Of a stretch of DNA of 64,000 nucleotides, positions 51,786 to 59,322 are shown piece after piece. A program made the translations under genes and the position numbers. The DNA is from CAZWDO01 sp964632485 [NCBI: uncultured bacterium]. Its GTDB lineage: Bacteria; JAGOEH01. The notes under the pieces are model-generated. The model did not search any database. It saw only the letters and a program-made list of their open reading frames with translations, and had not been told where the DNA came from. Position 1 is the stretch's first letter. Every line of letters starts with the position of its first letter. The DNA lies in NCBI GenBank assembly GCA_964632485.1, contig CAZWDO010000001.1, positions 177,533-241,532 of the forward strand, written 5' to 3'.

Positions 51786-53898
51786 CTGGTAATCGGGTAA
51801 CTTTTTCAATACGCTTGACGCGGTAAACCTGATCTTCAATTAACAAATTATCATCGACATGCTTACCAATAATCTTCTGGACAAATGAGGAAAGATAGGA
51901 ATAAATTTTATGTTCACTATCCGCTTCCCAGGGGCCCAGAATAATCAATTCCTTCTCTTCACCGGTATCAATATGATTTAGCCAGACATGCGTGCCAACG
52001 CCAATCATATCGTTGTTAATCAAATCCAGCTTCAATGCGCGGACACGTTTCAGGTCCTGATCCAATTGAGACGCACGGGTCATAAAAAGCTGCTGCCGGT
52101 CTTTAGCCGCTTTATACTCAAAATTTTCGCGTAAATCTCCATAAGAAGCCGCATTCCCAATTTCTTTCGCATTCTCCGGAATCTCCTTTTTAATCAGATT
52201 CTCCAACTCCAAACGTTTTTTTTCAATTGTTTCAGCAAACGCGAAAAATGTATTGTCTTCTTCTTTTTTGAACAAACTTGGAAAACGGTGCTGCATTATA
52301 TTAAGTATCTCTTTTTTCTGATAGTCATCTAATTTCCCAATAATTTTTAAAAAATCTAAAACCCGCTGAGCTTCTTCCAGTTTTGCATCCTTCAAGCACC
52401 GTTCAACAAATAGAAAATTGGAAGCGGAAAGTTGTGTGACGCCTTTTTTCCAAATGGCGGCATCACTGAAAAATACGATCATTTCTAATAAACGATAGAG
52501 CAAGTCAGAATTCAAGTATTCCTGATACTCCTTCTGGCTGAATGCTTTTTTACAAAACCACAAAAACTGATGGGGATTTTTTCCGTAGTTTGTTTTTATA
52601 TTATCGAACATTTCGTTTATTTCCGAAGTACATTCCTGACGGCGTAATTCATTAATAATACCATCAAAATACCGGGGGTCTTCCAACAGATAAAAGGCAT
52701 CCTTATAGAGTTGCACCCAATCCGGGAAATTTTTCCGGGCATGGTCCAATATTCGAATCACGCTATCGGTCAGTTGGGCTTGCCGTATAGCCGGTAAAAT
52801 TTTATCTGAATCACCAATTAGTTTATCCCCTAGGGCGCTCATACGATCCGGGGAAAATTTTAAACCCAGAGAGAGCGCGATTTCAAGCGCCTGGAAATTT
52901 TCTTTGCGCTCCGCTTCATCAACCATCTCAATCAATTGATTTAAAAAATATTCAAGGGTTTTGGGATCATTAACAATAGCGCGATTGTAAATATCGATTT
53001 TTTTGATCCAGTTAGCCTGATCAAACTGATCGATAATCTTCTGATCAGCAGATTCTGCGGAAGACGCATAGGAATAGCGCCGAGGCCGTTCAACCGAAAT
53101 ATGGACATTCGGATCCTTTTCAGATAGTTTGGATACTTTTTTCCAGTATGAATCCCAGCGATCCGCGGGAATAATTCCTGTAAAAAAACTTTTAATCTCT
53201 TGTCCCGACAATGTTTTCTTTTCGCTTTGAAGTAAAAGAAGTAAAGCTTTTATAGGCTCTTCTTCAACCATTTGCGTCAATATCAGGGGAGACTTGTAAC
53301 GTAAGCTTAAAAAATGATCCGGAGCAATCTGTTGTAAAAAATTATCCGCAATTTTAAATTCTACTGAATACCCTGGTTGTTTTTCAAAATCTACAATCAG
53401 TTTATTCAAATTAAACTTTATTTCTCTAATTTCTCCGACCCCAAAACGTTCGAAATAAAATATTCCGCCTGGCCGATAGCGGATAAAAAACTCAATTTTC
53501 TGCAAACCCTCCGACAAGGGAATTGTTTCATCACCCAAACGGCTGTAGGAGATAAACTCATCAATTTGAGAAATATCCGAATATAATGCCCGATAAGCTT
53601 TAATCATGAACTCACGTTGCTGATGATATTTTGGATAATATTCATAAATCTTGCGACCGACTTCCAAAACATGGTTCCACTTTGCCATTTTTTCGTATTC
53701 CGGTAAAATCAACAGCAGTAAATCAGATGCCCGTGTCGCGCCATTTGCACGTTTACGGACTTCATTGGTTATAAAAAAAATCAGATTAAGATCATCGCTG
53801 TTTTCTTCGAATTTTTCCAGAAAAAACTCCTCCACTTTCTCATACCGTTTTTCATTCAACAACTCCAAAAGACTTTGTTTAATCTGATCATAACTCAT
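51778..53898 (-). CDS. Giant GreA-type transcription elongation factor with N-terminal helical domain
   Basis: The 706-residue protein is helical (TPR/HEAT-like) over its first 530 or so residues. It ends in a GreA module: a coiled-coil hairpin with the tip motif SYGDLRENFEYKAAKDRQQL (D588 and E591 at the catalytic acidic positions), then an FKBP-like C-terminal domain (GVGTHVWLNHIDTGEEKELI, IIGKHVDDNLLIEDQVYRVK). GreA inserts its tip into the RNA polymerase channel to rescue backtracked complexes. Normal GreA has about 160 residues; chlamydial GreA is similarly enlarged. AAGGAG stands 11 bases before the ATG. It overlaps the preceding small gene by 11 bases. Confidence 0.85.
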   Translation of the reverse strand: MSYDQIKQSLLELLNEKRYEKVEEFFLEKFEENSDDLNLIFFITNEVRKRANGATRASDLLLLILPEYEKMAKWNHVLEVGRKIYEYYPKYHQQREFMIKAYRALYSDISQIDEFISYSRLGDETIPLSEGLQKIEFFIRYRPGGIFYFERFGVGEIREIKFNLNKLIVDFEKQPGYSVEFKIADNFLQQIAPDHFLSLRYKSPLILTQMVEEEPIKALLLLLQSEKKTLSGQEIKSFFTGIIPADRWDSYWKKVSKLSEKDPNVHISVERPRRYSYASSAESADQKIIDQFDQANWIKKIDIYNRAIVNDPKTLEYFLNQLIEMVDEAERKENFQALEIALSLGLKFSPDRMSALGDKLIGDSDKILPAIRQAQLTDSVIRILDHARKNFPDWVQLYKDAFYLLEDPRYFDGIINELRRQECTSEINEMFDNIKTNYGKNPHQFLWFCKKAFSQKEYQEYLNSDLLYRLLEMIVFFSDAAIWKKGVTQLSASNFLFVERCLKDAKLEEAQRVLDFLKIIGKLDDYQKKEILNIMQHRFPSLFKKEEDNTFFAFAETIEKKRLELENLIKKEIPENAKEIGNAASYGDLRENFEYKAAKDRQQLFMTRASQLDQDLKRVRALKLDLINNDMIGVGTHVWLNHIDTGEEKELIILGPWEADSEHKIYSYLSSFVQKIIGKHVDDNLLIEDQVYRVKRIEKVTRLPDA

Positions 53899-54172
53899 CG
53901 TTGCTATTCTCCTTAAGTCTCAGCTTTTCATTCTCCAGTAACTCACGAATTACCGGCATCACAAAATAGTCTTCCGGAATTACGCGGGCAATGGCTCGGG
54001 TATATAGGCGGATTTGCTCTTTCACCGCACTTTTCGATTTAATTAAAACATAATGTTTTGCTTGATACCGACAGATACCGCCAGGCCCGGTCAAGTTCTT
54101 ATCATGGATGACTTTGATAGCCAATTTGCGGGCGAGTTCTTCTAAATTCGTCAGTAATAATTCATCATTCAT
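53888..54172 (-). CDS. Small conserved hypothetical protein
   Basis: From the ATG at 54172 (94 residues), the protein shows GPGGICRYQAKHYVLIKSKS followed by a helical VKEQIRLYTRAIARVIPEDY, and RELLE near the end. I recognise this pattern from uncharacterised small proteins in several Gram-negative phyla, but no function is known. It is the first gene of the greA-like/trmH-like unit. The promoter -10 box lies seven bases before the ATG, so the message may be leaderless. Confidence 0.65.
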   Translation of the reverse strand: MNDELLLTNLEELARKLAIKVIHDKNLTGPGGICRYQAKHYVLIKSKSAVKEQIRLYTRAIARVIPEDYFVMPVIRELLENEKLRLKENSNDEL

Positions 54173-54179
54173 CAATTCT

Positions 54180-54208
54180 AATTTACATTATTTTTAGTAT
54201 GAAGTCAA
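54180..54208 (-). promoter_or_regulatory. Probable promoter of the small/greA/trmH unit
   Basis: Minus strand TTGACT (54208-54203), 17 bases, TAAATT (54185-54180). Seven bases separate the -10 box from the ATG at 54172, implying a start at or next to the ATG. Confidence 0.5.
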
Positions 54209-54454
54209 GTAAAAACTCAGGAAATTAAGATTTTAAATAGAGTCTGTCGGGAAAATGACATTTTAAGTAAGCGTCGTTTATAAAACCGCGCATTTTACCC
54301 TACCGCTTATCGTCATTTCCCAGCTTAGCCCGAGAATCAATTGGCACTCATAACGTTAATTTCATTGGACCGTAGTTGCCCGGCGTGAACCGCTCTGCCA
54401 ATCAAAGCCGATATAGTTGGAATGATATGGTAAGATCTATAAAAAATAATTCGC

Positions 54455-54482
54455 TTGCATTATAAAAAATTTTGCTTATATT
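54455..54482 (+). promoter_or_regulatory. Probable promoter of rnhC
   Basis: TTGCAT (54455-54460), 16 bases, TATATT (54477-54482). Six bases separate the -10 box from the rnhC ATG at 54489, so the transcript probably begins at the start codon (leaderless); no Shine-Dalgarno is seen. Confidence 0.6.
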
Positions 54483-54488
54483 TTTATC

Positions 54489-55325
54489 ATGCAAAAAGTA
54501 TTCCGATTATCCCCAGTAAAAGGCCGGCAACTATTGAATCAGTTATTACCCCTGGCCATAAAATCCGAACAGAAACCTTATCATCAACTATTGAGGTTAA
54601 TAGATTGTACTATAGCAATTTACGATACTGGTTCGATTGTCATTCAAGGGGCTTCGATTCCGAAAAGTTTATTGGAGCTCATGGATTCAAATAATTCAAC
54701 CTATTATGGAATTGGAGTCGATGAATCCGGCAAAGGGGATATATTCGGGGGATTAGTCGTAGCTGCGGTTTTTATAGAAAAGGAACCGGATACAGGAATG
54801 ATGAGTGATGTTACGGACAGTAAAAAACTTGCGGATGCGCGGATCCGGTCTCTGGCAACTTTAATCCAGAAAACGTATCCTCATATTATCATCGAACTGA
54901 CCCCGGAGGAATACAACACAACCTACAGCCAATACAACAACATCAACCACCTTCTGGCCGAACTCCACCGAAAAGCTGCCTGTGGCCTTATCGCTACGAC
55001 TAAGTCCCAAACAGTAATTTGCGACCAGTTTGCACATTCATCCGATTTATTGCGCGCGAAATTTCCACCCGAAGTGATTCTTCACCAGTTTCACCAGGCC
55101 GAATCACGTTCACTCCCTGTAGCGGCCGCTTCGATTCTGGCGCGGGACCGGTTTATCCGGCAAATCGATCATTTAGCGCAAGAATGGAAAATTTCGATAC
55201 CCAAGGGGGCCACTTTTGGCCGCGCAACCATCACTAAAATTGTCAAGGTATGCGGTTTCCCTTCTCTAAATAAACTCTCCAAACTCCATTTCAAACCCAT
55301 CCAGGCCCTTTTAAATGAATCCTAA
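54489..55325 (+). CDS. rnhC: Ribonuclease HIII
   Basis: The 278-residue enzyme cleaves RNA in RNA-DNA hybrids. The HIII-specific active-site string VDESGKGDIFGGLVVAA (D78, E79) with the downstream DVTDSKKLAD (D111) separates it from HII. The N-terminal TBP-like hybrid-binding domain (about 1-68) is present. SRSLPVAAASILARDRFI is a further block. It starts the plus-strand run to 61014; its stop overlaps the next start. Confidence 0.93.
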   Translation: MQKVFRLSPVKGRQLLNQLLPLAIKSEQKPYHQLLRLIDCTIAIYDTGSIVIQGASIPKSLLELMDSNNSTYYGIGVDESGKGDIFGGLVVAAVFIEKEPDTGMMSDVTDSKKLADARIRSLATLIQKTYPHIIIELTPEEYNTTYSQYNNINHLLAELHRKAACGLIATTKSQTVICDQFAHSSDLLRAKFPPEVILHQFHQAESRSLPVAAASILARDRFIRQIDHLAQEWKISIPKGATFGRATITKIVKVCGFPSLNKLSKLHFKPIQALLNES

Positions 55326-56613
55326 CACCCTTCATTTCGTTCTGATTTCACCCACTCAGTTCCAATTCACTTTCTTCCAAAAACTTTTGACCTCACTGAA
55401 TGCTGCTTGGAATTGGTTCGCTACCTTTGAGGAAGCATCCGGGCATTTTCACGATTATATCCAAAACATAGACATCATCTTTATCGAAATAGGAGAAATA
55501 CCTCCCCTGCTGAATTTTCTCAAACGCCTGGAAAAAAAACCGGGATATCATTTCAAACGTTATCCCATTATTCTGATCGGCCAGGGAACCCCTCACGATT
55601 CATTGCAGCTATATTTCGATCTGGGCGCTCATTACATCGAAAAACCCTTTGCCCCTGATTTTTTTCTTGAGGAAGTCAATAAATTCCTGAACCCGCCTCT
55701 CCCTCGGTTGATCTTTAATCGACAATATATCCCCTCATTAAAAAAATCTTTGCTGAATATCCGCCGAACCTGTTTAATATGTAAAAACACGATAAGCCTG
55801 CTGACTATCGACCCTAAAAATATCTACCAGGACTATGATGAATTTTTCCTGCCCGTTTATAAGGCCAAGGAAGGGTACGTCAATTTCAATTTGGGAGATG
55901 AAATATTTATTTGCCCCTACTGCCTTTTCAGCAGTACTCATCGCCACGATTTTTACTCCGATTCGGTTGACGATTGCTCTCATTCAATCCTTTATACTGC
56001 CGAAAAAGCTATTGATGCCCTGCAAGTGAACTATGACCAGCGATTCCATTTGTTCAATTCATATTTCAAAGGACTGAGTTATCATGAAAAAAAGGAACTG
56101 GGAATTTTAGGAAGCGGAGGCGATGAATTTTTCATGCCACAACGGGATAGCCAAATTATGAACATTGTTTTTACTCCTCCTCGCCCCCTTTCCCTGCGCA
56201 AATTTCTCTATCAGCTTCTACTTTTGACACATAAAACATTACAACCGTTTATCTATTCCGAAGAAAAGCAAAAGTTAACGCTTTTAGAAAGCGCCAATAA
56301 TTACTTAAAGTTGGGAAAAATTCACACCGTACTGAACGAAAAAGATAAAACACAGGAATATTATCAGTTGGCGCTCGATAAATATATTCGCTTTCTGGAC
56401 ATTTCAACCAGTTACTATGTACTATATCGTACAGCTTATCTGATCAGCATTCTGTATGACATAGAACGAAACCATGAAAAACGCTTGAATATGTTGCAAT
56501 ATTTAGGTCAAATCTTTTCACAAGCCCGACAAGCCGAGAAAGCCAATAAAGAAAAAATCCCTAAAGCATTATTGGATAAAGCCCAGGACCTGTATGCCTG
56601 GCTCAGACGATAG
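55315..56613 (+). CDS. Pseudo-receiver/zinc-ribbon (DUF2225-like)/TPR protein
   Basis: The 432-residue protein starts with a receiver-like fold (about 5-127) in which the phosphoacceptor position reads IIFIEIGE, so no aspartate, while the conserved lysine remains (YIEKPFAPD). A zinc ribbon follows with CLICKN and CPYCLF (about 150-205), as in DUF2225. Then come TPR-like helices (NNYLKLGKIHTVLNEKDKTQ, YYQLALDKYIRF). It overlaps rnhC by 11 bases and precedes acpS by 14. Likely a phosphorylation-independent scaffold; function unknown. Confidence 0.7.
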   Translation: MNPNTLHFVLISPTQFQFTFFQKLLTSLNAAWNWFATFEEASGHFHDYIQNIDIIFIEIGEIPPLLNFLKRLEKKPGYHFKRYPIILIGQGTPHDSLQLYFDLGAHYIEKPFAPDFFLEEVNKFLNPPLPRLIFNRQYIPSLKKSLLNIRRTCLICKNTISLLTIDPKNIYQDYDEFFLPVYKAKEGYVNFNLGDEIFICPYCLFSSTHRHDFYSDSVDDCSHSILYTAEKAIDALQVNYDQRFHLFNSYFKGLSYHEKKELGILGSGGDEFFMPQRDSQIMNIVFTPPRPLSLRKFLYQLLLLTHKTLQPFIYSEEKQKLTLLESANNYLKLGKIHTVLNEKDKTQEYYQLALDKYIRFLDISTSYYVLYRTAYLISILYDIERNHEKRLNMLQYLGQIFSQARQAEKANKEKIPKALLDKAQDLYAWLRR

Positions 56614-56627
56614 GGGGGAGAAGTTTC

Positions 56628-57026
56628 ATGATTATTGGCATTGGCGCCGATATTTGCGCGATAAGACGCATAAAAGCATCGGTTCAACGGCATGGCGAAC
56701 GGTTCATTGAAAAAATTTACACTCCACTGGAAATTGAAGATTGCCGGAATTCCCTCAACGAATGGCGTTATGAATCCCTGGCCGCCCGATTTGCCGCTAA
56801 AGAAGCCTTTTATAAAGCCTTCAACCCACATACCCGGAAATTTATTCCCAGTTGGCATGATTTTATCGTTGCCAAGTCTTCCGAAGGTATTCCATTCCCT
56901 CTTTACAGCATCTCTTTACAGAAAATTATGGAGAAACTCCAATGGACCACTCATCTTTCCCTTTCACACGAAAAAGACCAGGCAATCGCTATGGTCGTTA
57001 TTTCATCCTCTTCCCTCTGCAACTGA
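56628..57026 (+). CDS. acpS: Holo-[acyl-carrier-protein] synthase
   Basis: The 132-residue enzyme transfers 4'-phosphopantetheine from CoA to acyl carrier protein. Motifs: IIGIGADICAIRRI (Asp binding Mg) and SLAARFAAKEAFYKAF (Glu and Lys). GGGGGGAG precedes the ATG. Its last 85 bases overlap the start of the repeat protein in another frame. Confidence 0.95.
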   Translation: MIIGIGADICAIRRIKASVQRHGERFIEKIYTPLEIEDCRNSLNEWRYESLAARFAAKEAFYKAFNPHTRKFIPSWHDFIVAKSSEGIPFPLYSISLQKIMEKLQWTTHLSLSHEKDQAIAMVVISSSSLCN

Positions 57027-58699
57027 TTCTTTTTTTTGCGACGACACCGGGAAATCCTTATTGGTTACCCGTTAAAAAACTCTTACTTGAAAACAGCATT
57101 GAACCGACAGATTTATATATTATCAAAAACGCTTCCGGCAGTTCCTCATTCCGCATTGATCTCTTGTTGGAACGGCCATTGACTTCCATAGATTATATCT
57201 TACAAATAGCTGAAGTTAGTCACAAGCCAGATTGGCCCCTTTTATTGAATCAACAACCTATCAGCGAAGTTTATCCCGCTTCGATTAAAAACCTGACCGA
57301 ACTTATCGGTTTTCTTGAAGCTTATGATCAAGACATGAATCAAATTTTACAAAAACTGCATCAAAAAATCCTTTCACACCTTCCTTCAGATTACCTCGAA
57401 TACTGGACACGACATATTTTCAATCAGAACCCGGGAACACAGTCATTGATTGAGCAGGAAAGAATGGATAGTCTATATTTTTCAATTCTCGATTCGATAT
57501 CGAACCGGGAATTGGTCCAGCCGCTATATAAAGCTCTCAAACTGATTGGTCTTATGGAGCAAAAAAAAATAACATTCAAAATTAAAAACTCTCCGCAAAC
57601 GATTGATTATCCCCAGGGCCGGGTCGTTATCGGAACGTTAGGGGATGATATCTACACTGAACCCGTTTGGTTGATCATTGATCCTGGCGGAAACGACCGA
57701 TATAGTTTTTCGCGCGGAATGCCGATGTTTCACAATCAATTCATCATCGATATCCAAGGCAACGATGAATACAATGGTTCCCGGGAATTATCATTGAATG
57801 CAGCCTATATGAATTCGAACATCCTGATCGACCTGGCCGGGGACGATCATTACACAGCCGAATCTGCTTCTATAGGCAGCGCCTTAATGGGAAACTGTGT
57901 GTTGTATGACGGTATGGGAAACGACACCTACCAAATTGAAAAATATGGTCAATCCTTCGCATTTTTGGGTAATGCCATACTTTGGGATCGGCAGGGCAAT
58001 GACCATTACCAGGGAGGCTGTTTTATCCAGGCAAGCGCATTCCCCCAGGGTTTAGCTATTCTGTTAGACCAGGATGGGGACGATGAGTATATTTCCCAGG
58101 GGATACAGCCCGATATCCGCGACACTAGCGCTTATGACACATTCGGCCAGGGATACGGGATGGGATTTCGCCCCTGGTGCCATGGCGGCTGCGGAATGCT
58201 AATCGATATTAACGGTAACGATTACTATTGGGGTTCTTATTTTGCCCAGGGATGCGGCTACTGGAAAAGTGTTGGCATCCTGATCGATAAAACCGGTGAT
58301 GATCAATACCAGGCCCGCCGCTATGCTCAGGGCGCCGGCATTCATCTGGCGGCAGGTTTGCTCCTCGATCAAGACGGAAATGATTCCTACCAATCATGGG
58401 GTGTCAGCCAGGGATGTGGGTATGATTATGCTCTGGGCTGTTTAATCGATGAAAATGGGTCCGATGATTACCGGGCGGAATGGTATTCCATGGCAGCCGC
58501 TGATAAAAATGGCTGCGGAATACTGATAGATACTAAAGGAAGCAATCAATTTATAACTCTTCAAGCCAACTGTTTAGCGTTTGCCGACACCGCTCGGGCC
58601 ACTTGCAGCTTTTCTCTTTTCTTATACGATTCTCTTTTTTCACAATGCATCTCTCAGCCCCATACTCCCCGCGCCATCGGACTTGGTTATGAAAAATAA
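56942..58699 (+). CDS. Secreted repeat protein with eleven LIDxxGxDxY repeats
   Basis: The 585-residue product begins inside acpS; GGAG stands eight bases before its ATG, and the first 33 residues form a good signal peptide (basic RKRPGNRYGR, then YFILFPLQLILFFA). A helical part runs to about 225. Residues 244-540 hold eleven copies of hhhDxxGxDxY (aspartates at 247, 270, 297, 323, 349, 376, 422, 449, 476, 503, 530), spaced mostly 26-27 residues. This suggests a parallel beta-solenoid with acidic, perhaps calcium-binding, turns, similar to but not identical with RTX repeats. No known family assigned. Confidence 0.8.
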   Translation: MDHSSFPFTRKRPGNRYGRYFILFPLQLILFFATTPGNPYWLPVKKLLLENSIEPTDLYIIKNASGSSSFRIDLLLERPLTSIDYILQIAEVSHKPDWPLLLNQQPISEVYPASIKNLTELIGFLEAYDQDMNQILQKLHQKILSHLPSDYLEYWTRHIFNQNPGTQSLIEQERMDSLYFSILDSISNRELVQPLYKALKLIGLMEQKKITFKIKNSPQTIDYPQGRVVIGTLGDDIYTEPVWLIIDPGGNDRYSFSRGMPMFHNQFIIDIQGNDEYNGSRELSLNAAYMNSNILIDLAGDDHYTAESASIGSALMGNCVLYDGMGNDTYQIEKYGQSFAFLGNAILWDRQGNDHYQGGCFIQASAFPQGLAILLDQDGDDEYISQGIQPDIRDTSAYDTFGQGYGMGFRPWCHGGCGMLIDINGNDYYWGSYFAQGCGYWKSVGILIDKTGDDQYQARRYAQGAGIHLAAGLLLDQDGNDSYQSWGVSQGCGYDYALGCLIDENGSDDYRAEWYSMAAADKNGCGILIDTKGSNQFITLQANCLAFADTARATCSFSLFLYDSLFSQCISQPHTPRAIGLGYEK

Positions 58700-59312
58700 A
58701 TTTTTGCAATTTCTGTTCCTCTTCGCAATGCTTCGCAGCGCAATAGGTCAATTTAATTCTCCGGATTCGCTTTTACGCATCGCCACACCGATTGATGCCG
58801 ATTCCATCGCCTACAGGATTGCCCGTCAGTTTTCCTGGCAGACCCTTTACCCTTATTTCAGCTTAAGAAATCCCTTACACATTCAGATCATGCGGGATGC
58901 GATCGCGCAACAGCCCGAATACCCATTTTTTATGGATTCTTTGCGGGACGAAATTAATTCACGAATTATGCTCAATGGCTTGATAGCCTGGGACAAATAT
59001 CGATTAAATTTTCCTCAATCCGATCCCCTTCAGGGGGAATCCCTGCTTTTATTATTCTCCCATTCTTCTCATTTTGAGATACGGGTATTGTGCGCCGATC
59101 TATTAAATCGCTTGCAACCGGAGAAAGCGGTTCCCCGCTTGAGACAACTACTAACCGACGATCATCCCATGGTGATTCGGATGGCCGCCTATTCTCTTTC
59201 AATCTTAGGGGATACGGCTTCATTACCGCGCCTGGACTCTCTTCAAGAATCAGAGGATTTCTACCTCCGATTCACAATCCGTCAGGTGATCAAAAAACTT
59301 AAACAACTCTAA
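58689..59312 (+). CDS. Secreted HEAT-repeat protein
   Basis: I start at the ATG at 58689 (207 residues), because it gives a signal peptide (MKNKFLQFLFLFAMLRSAIG) and overlaps the repeat-protein stop by 11 bases; a longer frame to 58581 would read through that gene. C-terminal HEAT units: FEIRVLCADLLNRLQPEKAV, PRLRQLLTDDHPMVIRMAAY and LPRLDSLQESEDFYLRFTIR. It probably works with the repeat protein in the periplasm or on the surface. Function unknown. Confidence 0.75.
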   Translation: MKNKFLQFLFLFAMLRSAIGQFNSPDSLLRIATPIDADSIAYRIARQFSWQTLYPYFSLRNPLHIQIMRDAIAQQPEYPFFMDSLRDEINSRIMLNGLIAWDKYRLNFPQSDPLQGESLLLLFSHSSHFEIRVLCADLLNRLQPEKAVPRLRQLLTDDHPMVIRMAAYSLSILGDTASLPRLDSLQESEDFYLRFTIRQVIKKLKQL

Positions 59313-59322
59313 CGAGGTGTCT

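Larger units (their letters stand above)
54173..54488. other. 316-base gap between divergent genes; two promoters only
   Basis: Apart from the two outward-facing promoters listed separately, the middle (54240-54440) shows no frame with a ribosome site, no RNA gene and no strong hairpin. It contains AGAGTCTGTC, also found near 34245, which is short enough to be chance. Confidence 0.5.

Noticed and set aside
56692-57075. 127-codon frame overlapping acpS in another phase
   Set aside because: It is a shadow frame; the acpS motifs and the signal peptide of the repeat protein account for the region in the other two frames.
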